A stretch of 64,000 nucleotides of DNA. Source: Chryseobacterium daecheongense (lineage in GTDB: Bacteria; Bacteroidota; Bacteroidia; Flavobacteriales; Weeksellaceae). The notes under the pieces were generated by a model. The model worked only from the letters and a program-made list of their open reading frames with translations. It searched no databases and had not been told where the DNA came from. The stretch covers positions 930,001 to 994,000 of the forward strand of contig CP115858.1 in the NCBI GenBank assembly GCA_027920525.1, read 5' to 3'. Shown piece after piece: positions 51,920 through 61,174 of the stretch (position 1 is its first letter; each line of letters starts with the position of its first letter). The position numbers and the translations under genes were made by a program.

Positions 51920-54355
51920 TTAAAAAGGAATAATAAGTTTTAAAGATACATTCCTTCCCATATTATAAATATTGCCTAAATACTTCAAACGGCTAAGATG
52001 CGACTGATAGGCACGGTCAAAAACATTATTCACCTGAAACTGGAGGACTGCGGAATGATTTTCCGAATAGTTGATAGCCATGGACGTTCCTATATTACAT
52101 AAGGTATAGTCAGATGTTGCAGTTTCAGTACCATTGAGGTTAAGGTATCTGTTCTGCGCAGCTGAATATTCTATTTCTGCCATTGGAGTAATCGAAGAAA
52201 TAATTGTGGAACCTGTAGATATTTTCTGGGATATATTGCCTGATAATCTCAGCGGAGAGATCAATGGAAGATATTCGCCGTTGATTCCCTGGTTTTTAAA
52301 CATCTTTTCCCGGTTGAATCCATAAATAACCGAAAAACTGGTTTCAAAATTAAATCCCTTCCACTTCTCTGGATGAAGAGAAAGCCATGCTTCCATACCA
52401 TAAAGTTGAGCAGAAGCCTGCTGATATTGGTAGGTTTTGTTTCCCTGGGAATCGATGAGAGGATTTCCCTGACTGTCTATAAGCAATGAAAGATATATAT
52501 AATTCTGAATATTATTGTTAAACAAACTCACGTCTGCAGAAAAATCTTTAAAGCGTGTACTGACTCCCAAGTCTTCCTGTAATGAAAACTCCGGATCAAA
52601 ATTCCTGTTTCCTCTGTAAATAATGTGAGCTCCCGGATCCAATCCATTGGAACCTATTTCTGTGATATTAGGAGCTCTGTAGCTTCTTCCGATATTTGCT
52701 TTAAGACTGATGTGCTTCGTTAACTGAAACGCTGATCCTATGCTGGCAGATAGTCCGCCGAATGTTTTATGATACAAAGGAAATCGAAGTTCGGCACTGG
52801 CAGATGACGATGGGACGTGTTCTTCAAATTGGGTGATAGGATTTGTTCTTATATAAAAGTCACTCCATCGAATATTCCGAAGATCATACCGCGCACCACC
52901 ACTGATGTTGAGTCTTTTGTATTTCCATTTTACATAAGCATAAACTCCTCCCTCCTGCAGATCATAGTCCGGAATAGGAAAATCAGTTGCTGATTTATTT
53001 GTATTATTCTGCATCATACCATTCACTCCGGCAGAAATTTCAAAAGACGAAAATTTTGGAAAATTATAGCGTACCCCATAATTTAAAGTGTTGAGTCGTA
53101 CATACATCCCGGCCTGCAAGGGAAATGTAGGATGATTGTATTCACGGCGGATATTTTGTTGTAAGGCCAGCTGGATATCCAGATCACCTTTTCCCAACTG
53201 TTCGGTATGTTGAGCATATAGCCTGTAATGCTGAATTCTCTGGTGCAATGGGGAAAGAGCATAAGAGTTAAGATCTTTTTCCGGCACAATAGGTCTTTTT
53301 TCCATATCATCATCATCTCCCTCTCCTACCTGATAAGTAAATTTTCCGGTTTTTGGATCTCGACTACCATCCGGTATTCCCTGGAGATTATCATATAATG
53401 TAAAATTGATCTTAGAAAAACGGGTGTCTGTTTTATATCCTAATAAAAAAGACAAGTTCTTTTCTTCAAAATTGGTATTGTAGACCCTTCCATCAATAGA
53501 ATTTCTAAAGTTTTTAGCCATTCGGTAAGAGCCGGTTAAGGCTGCTATAAAAGAGTTCTTTTTGTATCCCACCTGCATTCCGTTCCCGATAAGATTATTA
53601 TTTCCCTGGTATTCACTTGTTATTTTACCATGTACTACTCCATCATCCAGATTCGGAATATAGGGAAAAAGACTTACAACGCCGGCCAATGCATCAGAAC
53701 CAAACATCAGGCTTGCAGGGCCTTTTATAATTTCAGCCCTTTCAATCATATAGGGACCGATCTCTATACCATGCTCATCTCCCCATTGCTGACCTTCCTG
53801 ACGTACCCCGTCATACAAAGTCAAAACCCGGTTATATCCCAATCCTCTGATAAAAGGTTTGGAAACATTCGGTCCCGTTTCCACCACACTCATTCCCGGT
53901 GCAGATTTCACAAGGGCACTTATGATATTGGTAGCTACCGATTTTTCAATCTGTTTAGAAGAAATACTGATCACTGCAACAGGATTTTCCTTGATTAAAG
54001 TTTCTTTTGAAACCCCTGTAATAACCACTTCATCAATTGTATTGCTATTACGTAACAATAAAATATCCGGAATAGCCGTAGAAGCTTTCTCTACAAAAAT
54101 GTCCTGCTGCACTTCCTCATACCCTTTCGCCTTGATAACAAGCTGATAACTACCCGGAACCAGATTTTCCATAATGTAGTTACCGGTTTTGTCGGCTACC
54201 GTCTTTTCTTTTGTTCCTTTGAGTATTACTTCGGTATTCGGAAAGTCTCCGTTTTCATAAAGTACCCTTCCTTTTAATTGTGCATTTTGGGCACCTACTA
54301 TAGAAATAGTAAAAATACCGGATGCTGACAGCATAAATCTGAAATTCATATACAT
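51920..54355 (-). CDS. TonB-dependent receptor, possibly metal-related
   Basis: The 811-residue receptor has a signal peptide (about residues 1-23, ending IVGAQ), a CarboxypepD_reg domain (26-100), a plug domain (108-235) with TIDEVVITGVSKETL, and a beta-barrel ending RNVSLKLIIPF. The plug has the segment VRQEGQQWGDEHGIEIGPYMIERAEIIKGPASLMFGSDALAG, and the extracellular part has the acidic run GEGDDDDMEKRP. Location next to mntR suggests metal or metal-complex import; this is unproven. Its promoter (minus strand 54420-54427) overlaps an inverted repeat. Confidence 0.87.
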   Translation of the reverse strand: MYMNFRFMLSASGIFTISIVGAQNAQLKGRVLYENGDFPNTEVILKGTKEKTVADKTGNYIMENLVPGSYQLVIKAKGYEEVQQDIFVEKASTAIPDILLLRNSNTIDEVVITGVSKETLIKENPVAVISISSKQIEKSVATNIISALVKSAPGMSVVETGPNVSKPFIRGLGYNRVLTLYDGVRQEGQQWGDEHGIEIGPYMIERAEIIKGPASLMFGSDALAGVVSLFPYIPNLDDGVVHGKITSEYQGNNNLIGNGMQVGYKKNSFIAALTGSYRMAKNFRNSIDGRVYNTNFEEKNLSFLLGYKTDTRFSKINFTLYDNLQGIPDGSRDPKTGKFTYQVGEGDDDDMEKRPIVPEKDLNSYALSPLHQRIQHYRLYAQHTEQLGKGDLDIQLALQQNIRREYNHPTFPLQAGMYVRLNTLNYGVRYNFPKFSSFEISAGVNGMMQNNTNKSATDFPIPDYDLQEGGVYAYVKWKYKRLNISGGARYDLRNIRWSDFYIRTNPITQFEEHVPSSSASAELRFPLYHKTFGGLSASIGSAFQLTKHISLKANIGRSYRAPNITEIGSNGLDPGAHIIYRGNRNFDPEFSLQEDLGVSTRFKDFSADVSLFNNNIQNYIYLSLLIDSQGNPLIDSQGNKTYQYQQASAQLYGMEAWLSLHPEKWKGFNFETSFSVIYGFNREKMFKNQGINGEYLPLISPLRLSGNISQKISTGSTIISSITPMAEIEYSAAQNRYLNLNGTETATSDYTLCNIGTSMAINYSENHSAVLQFQVNNVFDRAYQSHLSRLKYLGNIYNMGRNVSLKLIIPF

Positions 54356-54419
54356 TTTATTAAACTATGATCATCAAAGGCTATGGCTAAACATTAAAAA
54401 GCCTCTTCGTGAACAAAGG

Positions 54420-54457
54420 CAAAAGTATAAAAATTTTAATTAACGCAACAATGTTGC
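54420..54457 (-). promoter_or_regulatory. Promoter of the TonB receptor with an inverted repeat
   Basis: On the minus strand the -7 reads TACTTTTG (54420-54427). The inverted repeat GCAACAATGTTGC (54445-54457) covers the -33 position (a TTG about 18-21 bp upstream). A repressor such as a metal regulator could bind there. Confidence 0.5.
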
Positions 54458-54691
54458 TTTAATTATTTGTCATATTCTTTTCATTACTCTGGAATCCTAC
54501 CTTAAAGTAATAAAGTTAATTTCACAGACGAAATGAAAATGGTTGTTCAAAACCACTATGGAGATTTCACAACATTATCATGCAGATAAATTTGCGAGCA
54601 AGTATTTACCTCATACAGAATGATGGTGACTGATAATCGTTAAAAAAGGGTTAAACCTTCTTCATCAAATGGTCAATATTTTTATTTTAAT

Positions 54692-54699
54692 TAGGTTTG
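54692..54699 (+). promoter_or_regulatory. -7 element before the beta-lactamase gene
   Basis: TAGGTTTG matches the consensus. The ATG lies 67 bp downstream, a longer leader than usual. Confidence 0.4.
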
Positions 54700-54766
54700 C
54701 AAATCTTTCTGCTTCAACTTTTATTCTTCTTAAAAGCAGTATCATTAAATTATTATTCTAAAAATT

Positions 54767-55489
54767 ATGAAAAAAAGAAGTCAGTTTCTGATTATTTCCA
54801 TTGTGTTTCTAAGCCAGTTCATCCATGCCCAGGTAAGAGATTTTGTAATAGAACCACCTATTAAGCCTAATTTGTATATCTACAAAACTTTTGGAGTATT
54901 TGGGGGCAAGGAATATTCTACCAACGCAGTATATCTTATTACTAAAAAAGGAGTCGTTTTATTTGATGTTCCATGGCAGAAAACACAGTACCAAAGCCTG
55001 ATAGATACAATACAAAAGCGCCATAATCTTCCTGTTATTGCTGTATTTGCCACCCATTCCCATGAGGACAGAGCAGGAGATCTCAGTTTTTATAATAACA
55101 AGGGCATCAAGACCTATGCAACGGAAAAAACCAACGAAATCTTAAAGAAGAACGGAAAAGCAACCTCTACTGAAATTATAAAAACAGGAAAACCCTATCG
55201 CATTGGAGGAGAAGAGTTTATCGTTGATTTTCTTGGAGAGGGACACACCGCAGATAATGTAGTGGTATGGTTCCCCAAATACCATATATTAGATGGAGGA
55301 TGTCTGGTAAAAAGCAGAATGGCAGCAGATTTAGGATATACCGGAGAAGCTAATGTAAAGGCGTGGCCTCAGACAATGGCAAAATTAAAATCCAGGTATG
55401 CCGGAGCAACGATGGTTATTCCAGGACATGATGAATGGAAAGGTGGAGGTCATGTAGAACATACAATAGATCTCCTGAATAAAAAATAG
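54767..55489 (+). CDS. Subclass B1 metallo-beta-lactamase (IND/CGB-like)
   Basis: The 240-residue zinc enzyme has a signal peptide (residues 1-22, ending IHAQ). All zinc ligands are present: His97, His99 and Asp101 in HSHED, His160 in GEGHTADN, Cys179 in DGGCLVKS, and His221 in PGHDEWKGGGHVEHT. The order and loops closely match the IND and CGB carbapenemases of Chryseobacterium, and the end HVEHTIDLLNKK is closest to CGB. It hydrolyses penicillins, cephalosporins and carbapenems in the periplasm. It stands alone with terminator and no mobile element, so it looks like an intrinsic chromosomal gene. Confidence 0.95.
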   Translation: MKKRSQFLIISIVFLSQFIHAQVRDFVIEPPIKPNLYIYKTFGVFGGKEYSTNAVYLITKKGVVLFDVPWQKTQYQSLIDTIQKRHNLPVIAVFATHSHEDRAGDLSFYNNKGIKTYATEKTNEILKKNGKATSTEIIKTGKPYRIGGEEFIVDFLGEGHTADNVVVWFPKYHILDGGCLVKSRMAADLGYTGEANVKAWPQTMAKLKSRYAGATMVIPGHDEWKGGGHVEHTIDLLNKK

Positions 55490-55492
55490 CAA

Positions 55493-55522
55493 AAGCCCAG
55501 GCAACTTGCCTGGGCTTGTTTC
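55493..55522 (+). terminator. Intrinsic terminator of the beta-lactamase gene
   Basis: A perfect stem, AAGCCCAGGC (55493-55502) and GCCTGGGCTT (55508-55517), with loop AACTT is followed by GTTTC. Confidence 0.8.
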
Positions 55523-55524
55523 AT

Positions 55525-55550
55525 CAAAAAAATCCCGTAAAACGGGATTT
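55525..55550 (-). terminator. Intrinsic terminator of the tssG-tssN-tssK unit
   Basis: AAATCCCGT (55530-55538) and ACGGGATTT (55542-55550) are followed on the minus strand by TTTTTTGATG. It lies 30 bp after the tssK stop. Confidence 0.75.
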
Positions 55551-55579
55551 AAATATTTTAACATTTTAATATGGATCAA

Positions 55580-56719
55580 TTAATCCAATACGCTCCAACC
55601 TCTTTTCGGATTAGCGTTATTAGAAACTTCCTGTTCATTAACGATGATATTTTCTTTTCTCTGACCGATATAATCAAGTTCACTTAATTTAGAGAAAATA
55701 ATTTCAAGACTTCTAAGCATCTGCTGGATATAAAGCAAAGGCTCACCACAATTGTGATGATCATAATTGGTTTCAGCAACAATAGAAAGCTGATTCAATA
55801 ACGTATGAGGGGCAATTTCACTCCATTCCAAACTGTAATTCAGCATTTCTTCCAGCTCGGCAGGAACCAGAACCTGGGTAGAATTATAAAGACGAAGCGC
55901 CAGCTTTGCGAAAGAATCAATTAAAAACACCGGTGGTTGCCAGGGAATCACATTTCTGAACTGAAAATACATATCCCCGAACGTATTGATCATGGCATTA
56001 CACAAAAACTTAACGTTTTGTGCCAGTGCCGTATTCTGATTTTTATGAGAAGCTTTCTGAATGATCTTGAACGCATACTGCTGTAGATTTCCAATAGATT
56101 TAGCAAAACTGCCATAGTAATCAATAAGAACAGGATGGCTCTGAATAGAAGTACATGGCGGAATAAAATTAGAATTAACCTGGGCAATATTACCTTTAAG
56201 ATCAACCTTTCCCACGATCAGATAATTTCCTCCTGAATAGCTGCTGTTGAGCGACGTTACAGGAAGAAGTTCAATATGGTAATTCGGCTGGGCATTTGGG
56301 TGTCTTGGAGGGATCTCTTCAGGATCGATATCTCCAAAAGGTACTTTATCAAACGGATTTACTGAAATCAGAATGTAATATTCTCCATCAGCCTGTTCTT
56401 CATTCATGGACTTCGCCAATGATTTTACGCTTACCCTTCTGTCCGACAGCTCCATTCTGTATCCGGCCAGTGTTACAGCACTGCAACGTTTGATAACCAG
56501 CTGTACATCATTCGTCGCGGTATTGTGAACATCAAAAATGGTTTTATCTGTAAATTCATTTGAGATAGGAAGAAGCCCGTAATTATAAGGAGTGATTCCC
56601 AATGAATTGGAATCCCTGATGGTATCAATTAAAAAATTATCCTGATCATTCAGGTGTCTCTGGGAAACTTTCATCCCGTCAACCCAATTGATTGCAAAAT
56701 GTTTAATAGGCTGTATCAT
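55580..56719 (-). CDS. tssK: T6SSiii baseplate protein TssK
   Basis: The 379-residue protein begins FAINWVDGMKVSQRHLNDQDNFLIDTIRDSNSLGITPYNYGLLPI, the characteristic start of Bacteroidota (T6SSiii) TssK, in which the baseplate protein binds the membrane complex. No signal or membrane helix is present. It is the last gene of a three-gene set on the minus strand (tssG, tssN, tssK), 26 bp after tssN, followed by a terminator. Confidence 0.86.
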   Translation of the reverse strand: MIQPIKHFAINWVDGMKVSQRHLNDQDNFLIDTIRDSNSLGITPYNYGLLPISNEFTDKTIFDVHNTATNDVQLVIKRCSAVTLAGYRMELSDRRVSVKSLAKSMNEEQADGEYYILISVNPFDKVPFGDIDPEEIPPRHPNAQPNYHIELLPVTSLNSSYSGGNYLIVGKVDLKGNIAQVNSNFIPPCTSIQSHPVLIDYYGSFAKSIGNLQQYAFKIIQKASHKNQNTALAQNVKFLCNAMINTFGDMYFQFRNVIPWQPPVFLIDSFAKLALRLYNSTQVLVPAELEEMLNYSLEWSEIAPHTLLNQLSIVAETNYDHHNCGEPLLYIQQMLRSLEIIFSKLSELDYIGQRKENIIVNEQEVSNNANPKRGWSVLD

Positions 56720-56745
56720 ATTAAATACTTTTAAATTTTGTGTGG

Positions 56746-57648
56746 TTATGATTTTCTTGTTATTCCTTCTTCTTCATGCTGAATAACCCTCTTACAAATT
56801 ACGACCTCATTTTCAGAAATCCCGTTTGTATTAATATCCTGGTTAAAATCAATATATTTTCTAAAGCTGAAAAATGATTTTTTAGTATAAAAGATCCAGT
56901 AATAAGATTCTCTGTCTGCATCCGTAAGGTGAATGATCGATTTAGGATTTTTGTGATTGTAGTCATCCACTACCCTATAAAACCAGTCTCCAAATGTTAC
57001 TCCGGTTGGCAAAGTCTTAGCCTTAATTCTGAACCTGTTGGAATCTTCTAAGTTTTTACTCAATTCCACATTCAATACCATAAGTCTATCAAAATCCGCG
57101 CCTTCAAAATCCGGAAGCCTCTGCTCTGGAGAATAACGCCATGTTTTATAAATATCCACCGGAATACTGATAAACTGAACATAGCAATAATGAAACACCA
57201 TCGGAACAAGAAATATGATAACACTCGTTGCAGACATGACCGCATTACCGGTTCCCACACTCATCCATTTGAACAGCAATACAAAAAGATATCCTCCGAA
57301 AGCAATACACGTTAATGAAAGTATAGACTCAAATAAAATGCTCATCGGCAATGAGTCAATGTGTTTTTTGAAATATTTATCCAATAGATTGACATGGATA
57401 ATTCCAAAAATTAGGTAAATGATTTGTGCTATAAGATACCAATACGGGTTAAATAGATTTCCGGCAAACCCAAAAAAGCCAGGCAAAGCCAAACATAAAC
57501 TGCATAGCAGTACATAAATAATAATGACCTTAATTTTAATTGCAGGTTTATTTCTTCTGATTACACCGAGTATAACCATCATGATTACTGCTATTAAAGG
57601 CATTAAAATATATCTTAAAAAGATTCCCTTTACTGAAGAAATTTCCAT
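56746..57648 (-). CDS. tssN: T6SSiii membrane protein TssN
   Basis: The 300-residue protein has about five membrane helices in its first 175 residues (from LRYILMPLIAVIMMVILGVI), then a cytosolic domain (GADFDRLMVLNVELSKNLEDSNRFRIKAKTLPTGVTFGDWFYRVVDDYNHKNP). This pattern matches TssN, a membrane component specific to the Bacteroidota T6SS. It lies between tssG (55 bp) and tssK (26 bp). Confidence 0.85.
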   Translation of the reverse strand: MEISSVKGIFLRYILMPLIAVIMMVILGVIRRNKPAIKIKVIIIYVLLCSLCLALPGFFGFAGNLFNPYWYLIAQIIYLIFGIIHVNLLDKYFKKHIDSLPMSILFESILSLTCIAFGGYLFVLLFKWMSVGTGNAVMSATSVIIFLVPMVFHYCYVQFISIPVDIYKTWRYSPEQRLPDFEGADFDRLMVLNVELSKNLEDSNRFRIKAKTLPTGVTFGDWFYRVVDDYNHKNPKSIIHLTDADRESYYWIFYTKKSFFSFRKYIDFNQDINTNGISENEVVICKRVIQHEEEGITRKS

Positions 57649-57703
57649 TGGTTGTTTTTCAAATTTATAATGTATTGGTGCTTGTAAATATAGCTAAATT
57701 ATT

Positions 57704-58645
57704 TTACAGAAATGTAGAGTATCCAAGGCGGTTTGCATTTCTTTCATCATCTTCCAGCTTAAATGAATATTCCTGTTTTTCGGTGATAAAATTTTCCACT
57801 ACATCTACCGTTACAGGGAGAAAATAATCGTATAACGCCTGGAGAACTTTTCTGAATGGATTTCCGGGAATATACATTTTCATTTTTTCATACGGAATGG
57901 GTCCTATATTTACAACCCAGTTACGTTGTCCGTCCATATGCCTGCCACTGGGAATATAAGTAACTCCCAGTCGGGAATTCCCTAAAAGCATAGAGTCGTC
58001 ATTTTCCTCTATATCCTCGATAACATTAGGAGTGAAGGTAACTTCTACCGGCACCTGAAGGAAGGCGGTCAGGCATCTTTCAAACCACCTTTTATCTCCA
58101 CGGATGTTATGGAAAAAAGGTAAAATATGCATAAAGATATAGGCATTCTTTGTATCCAGATGTCTTACAATAGGCCACAGCTCACTGATCGTTTCAAGCA
58201 GTGTATCGGTATCGCTTGATACATCAAAGTCAAACTCCTTAGACAGAGCACTGATTTCGGTAAAAAAGATTTCTAATTCAAATGGACGAAAAAATTTGCG
58301 CGCGTCTTCCTCAATCCTTTTTTGTTTGCGGATCTCCTTAACAACGCTTTCTACATTCTTTCTTGAGGTGCTTAATGAAGGAGGATGAAACAAACCTTCC
58401 GGAAGATAGTCGTATATCCCTTCCCTGTAAGTTTCTATCGTAAATACTTCTTCATCAAATCCCAGATAATTACTTGAAATACTTTTGATATCTTTAAGAT
58501 AAGCCCTGTCATTGATGCCGATACGGTCAATGAAAATATTGCTTACACTCCTGTGATATTTCAAAAGATTGACGGCTACAGACTCTGCTTTAAAATCTGT
58601 CTGCAGCTTATTGTAATGCATATCTACAATATTATTCTCATACAT
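57704..58645 (-). CDS. tssG: T6SSiii baseplate protein TssG-like
   Basis: The 313-residue soluble protein has the TssG-type order: SVAVNLLKYHRSVSNIFIDRIGINDRAYLKDI at the start, LWPIVRHLDTKNAYIFMHILPFFHNIRGDKRWFERCLTAFLQVPVEVTF in the middle, and a charged C-terminus. It is first in the operon. The full T6SSiii set (TssB, TssC, TssF, TssH and others) is not in the window, so these three genes form a separate unit. Confidence 0.8.
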   Translation of the reverse strand: MYENNIVDMHYNKLQTDFKAESVAVNLLKYHRSVSNIFIDRIGINDRAYLKDIKSISSNYLGFDEEVFTIETYREGIYDYLPEGLFHPPSLSTSRKNVESVVKEIRKQKRIEEDARKFFRPFELEIFFTEISALSKEFDFDVSSDTDTLLETISELWPIVRHLDTKNAYIFMHILPFFHNIRGDKRWFERCLTAFLQVPVEVTFTPNVIEDIEENDDSMLLGNSRLGVTYIPSGRHMDGQRNWVVNIGPIPYEKMKMYIPGNPFRKVLQALYDYFLPVTVDVVENFITEKQEYSFKLEDDERNANRLGYSTFL

Positions 58646-58932
58646 AGTGTTTCCTGTGATTATGGCCTGTAAAGATAATATATCTCATCGCAATGAAAAA
58701 AAAATATTATTCAATTTTTATATTTCTACGACAATACTATCGATAACAGCAGTAAAAATATAAAAATTTTGTATAATCAAAGCGGGTTCCGGATAAAAAA
58801 TATAAAATAAAAGAATACGTAGCTACCTGTTAATTGGAACATGGTTTAATCCATGAATATGATTAAATTTTATTAACCTTATTATAATAATAAGAAATTC
58901 ACTTTTTTACGCCTTATTACCAAAAGCTAAGT

Positions 58933-58940
58933 TATCTTTG
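58933..58940 (+). promoter_or_regulatory. -7 element of the S1/P1 nuclease gene
   Basis: TATCTTTG matches the consensus, 22 bp before the ATG at 58963. Confidence 0.55.
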
Positions 58941-58962
58941 CAGATTGAAAATGTTATTTACA

Positions 58963-59754
58963 ATGAAAAGTATTTATTCTAAAATTTTAATTTTAGCATT
59001 CATTTCCTCTTCTCTTTATTCATTTGCGTGGGGATTAACGGGACACAGAATTATTGCAGAAATCGCAGAGAATCATCTTTCCGGAAAGGCAAGAAGAGAA
59101 ATCAGAAAAATTATGGGCAAGGAACGCCTGGCCTATTGGGCTAACTGGCCGGACTTTATTAAATCGGATACAACAGGGGTATGGAAGCAGGCTTCAGCAT
59201 GGCATTATGTAAATATTGATCCGCAGACTGATTTTAAAACCTTTGAGCAAAATTTAAAAGCACAGGCGGGACCAAGCCTTTATTCTCAGGTAAATACGTT
59301 ATCTGCACAGGTAAAAGATGAAAAAACCCCTGAGAAAGACAGAAAAATTGCATTGATTTTCCTGATCCATATTATGGGAGATTTAGCACAGCCTTTACAC
59401 GTAGGAAGAGCGGAAGATCTGGGAGGCAACAAGATTAATGTTACTTATTTCGGAGAAAAAACCAACCTGCACTCTGTCTGGGACGGAAAATTGGTTGATT
59501 CCCAAAAATACAGCTACACGGAATATTCAAGATTACTGGATATCAAATCAAAAGATGAAGTGAAGCAAATTCAGTACGGGACATTAGAAGACTGGTTGTA
59601 CGATTCGCATAAAATTGCCAATAAAATATATGCGCAAACACCGGATGGATCCAAATTATCATTTGACTACCAGTATAAGTTTAACGATACTCTGGAAAGA
59701 CAACTTCTTTACGGAGGTTTAAGACTGGCCAAATTGTTGAACGACCTGTTTTAA
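58963..59754 (+). CDS. S1/P1-type nuclease
   Basis: The protein is 263 residues from the chosen ATG, with a signal peptide (IYSKILILAFISSSLYSFA) cleaved so the mature protein starts with the conserved Trp-Gly (WGLTGHR), whose Trp and His bind zinc. Further zinc ligands are in ANWPDFIKSD, AWHYVNID, HIMGDLAQPLHVGRAEDLGGNKINV and NLHSVWDGKLVD. It cleaves single-stranded DNA and RNA outside the cytosol. An upstream TTG and ATG (58945, 58951) are not preferred because they overlap the likely transcript start. A strong terminator follows. Confidence 0.9.
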   Translation: MKSIYSKILILAFISSSLYSFAWGLTGHRIIAEIAENHLSGKARREIRKIMGKERLAYWANWPDFIKSDTTGVWKQASAWHYVNIDPQTDFKTFEQNLKAQAGPSLYSQVNTLSAQVKDEKTPEKDRKIALIFLIHIMGDLAQPLHVGRAEDLGGNKINVTYFGEKTNLHSVWDGKLVDSQKYSYTEYSRLLDIKSKDEVKQIQYGTLEDWLYDSHKIANKIYAQTPDGSKLSFDYQYKFNDTLERQLLYGGLRLAKLLNDLF

Positions 59755-59860
59755 TAGGATTGATCGTGATGGAACTCAGGGTGGTATGTTGAGTTATATT
59801 TTTGTTCAACATCTAACCCCTAAAGTGTGATTCTAAAAATTTCAACGATTAAAAAGATAG

Positions 59861-59886
59861 GGCGAAACTTCGGTTTCGCCTTTTTG
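59861..59886 (+). terminator. Intrinsic terminator with a TTCG tetraloop
   Basis: Stem GGCGAAAC (59861-59868) and GTTTCGCC (59873-59880) closes the stable tetraloop TTCG and is followed by TTTTTG. It lies 107 bp after the nuclease stop. Confidence 0.85.
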
Positions 59887-59991
59887 TTTGCGCAAAATTC
59901 AGTTTACGTTTAAAAAAAATTAAAACTGGTGTAACCTTTTGACCTCTTCAAGCGTATAATATATAGTAACTCTAGTTTGAGGATAAAATAA

Positions 59992-60858
59992 ATGAGACAG
60001 TTAAAAATTACTAAGCAGGTAACCAACAGGGAAACTGCTTCATTAGACAAGTATTTGCAGGAAATTGGTAAGGTAGAATTGATTACTGCAGACGAAGAAG
60101 TAGATTTGGCACAAAAAATACGTGCAGGTGACAGAGCCGCACTGGAGAAATTAATCAAAGCCAACCTTCGTTTCGTAGTTTCTGTATCTAAACAATACCA
60201 AAACCAGGGACTTTCTTTACCCGATTTGATCAATGAAGGTAATTTAGGATTAATGAAAGCTGCAAAAAGATATGATGAGACCAGAGGTTTCAAATTTATC
60301 TCTTACGCAGTTTGGTGGATTCGTCAATCAATTTTACAGGCTTTGGCAGAACAGTCAAGGATTGTAAGATTGCCACTAAACAAGATTGGCTCAATTAACA
60401 AAATCAATAAAGCATACGCTCACCTTGAACAGGAAAATGAAAGACCACCTTCTCCGGAAGAATTGGCTGAAGTTCTTGATATGAGCGAAGAGGATATTAA
60501 AGAATCTATGAAAAACTCCGGTAGACACCTGTCTATGGATGCACCTTTAGTAGAAGGTGAAGATTCTAATCTTTACGATGTATTGCGTTCCGGAGAATCT
60601 CCAAGCCCGGATAAAGATTTAATGCTTGAATCTCTTCAAATTGAAATTGAAAGAGCATTGAACACTTTAACTCCAAGAGAAGCGGATCTTGTAAGATTAT
60701 ACTTCGGATTAAACGGAAAACATCCAATGACTTTAGAAGAAATTGGTGAGACTTTTGACCTGACGAGAGAAAGAGTTCGTCAGATCAAAGAAAAGGCGAT
60801 CAAGAGACTAAAACATAATACAAGAAGTAAGATTTTAAAATCTTACCTGGGTAAATAA
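59992..60858 (+). CDS. rpoD: Primary sigma factor RpoD/SigA
   Basis: This is the 288-residue housekeeping sigma factor of Bacteroidota. It lacks region 1.1. Regions 1.2 ([35 protein letters not shown]), 2 ([57 protein letters not shown]), 3 and 4 ([31 protein letters not shown]) are complete. It reads the TTG-N19-TAnnTTTG promoters seen across the window. It is transcribed alone, between two strong terminators. Confidence 0.96.
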   Translation: MRQLKITKQVTNRETASLDKYLQEIGKVELITADEEVDLAQKIRAGDRAALEKLIKANLRFVVSVSKQYQNQGLSLPDLINEGNLGLMKAAKRYDETRGFKFISYAVWWIRQSILQALAEQSRIVRLPLNKIGSINKINKAYAHLEQENERPPSPEELAEVLDMSEEDIKESMKNSGRHLSMDAPLVEGEDSNLYDVLRSGESPSPDKDLMLESLQIEIERALNTLTPREADLVRLYFGLNGKHPMTLEEIGETFDLTRERVRQIKEKAIKRLKHNTRSKILKSYLGK

Positions 60859-61174
60859 TTTAGCCTAAACAATTAGCAGCGGAGTTTGATTTTCAGACTC
60901 CGCTTTTTTTATCTTTGTATTTATGATCGAGATTTTTTTTACTCTCAATCAAAAGCCGGCGAAAGCCACAGGATAAAAGGCTACTTCAACTGCGGAATTT
61001 TAAATCCGGACTTTAAAATTTTCATAAATTTTAAAAATAAAGGAATTGATATCAATTCCATTTTAATTCAATGTTTGTAACAATACAAAATATATATTCA
61101 ACTAATCAAATTAAATAATCAGATCTTCAGAAAAAATTCTGTAGTCAGCAAATATCAACTGAAAAAAACAACAC
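60859..61174. other. Intergenic region after rpoD
   Basis: After the rpoD terminator the only clear signal is the 18-bp palindrome GGAATTGATATCAATTCC (61042-61059), followed by ATTTTAATT, about 115 bp before the lipoprotein gene. It may be an operator or terminator. An overlapping short reading frame here is not convincing. Confidence 0.4.
60878..60911 (+). terminator. Intrinsic terminator of rpoD
   Basis: AGCGGAGT (60878-60885) and ACTCCGCT (60897-60904) form a perfect stem followed by TTTTTTT. Confidence 0.85.

Larger units (their letters stand above)
54356..54766. other. Divergent intergenic region before the beta-lactamase gene
   Basis: This 411-bp stretch holds the promoter of the TonB receptor (minus strand) and a TAGGTTTG element (54692-54699) for the beta-lactamase. 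I see no gene in it. Confidence 0.45.

Noticed and set aside
60886..61080. A 64-residue plus-strand reading frame after rpoD
   Set aside because: It begins inside the rpoD terminator, contains the palindrome at 61042, has a composition unlike a protein, and has no promoter.
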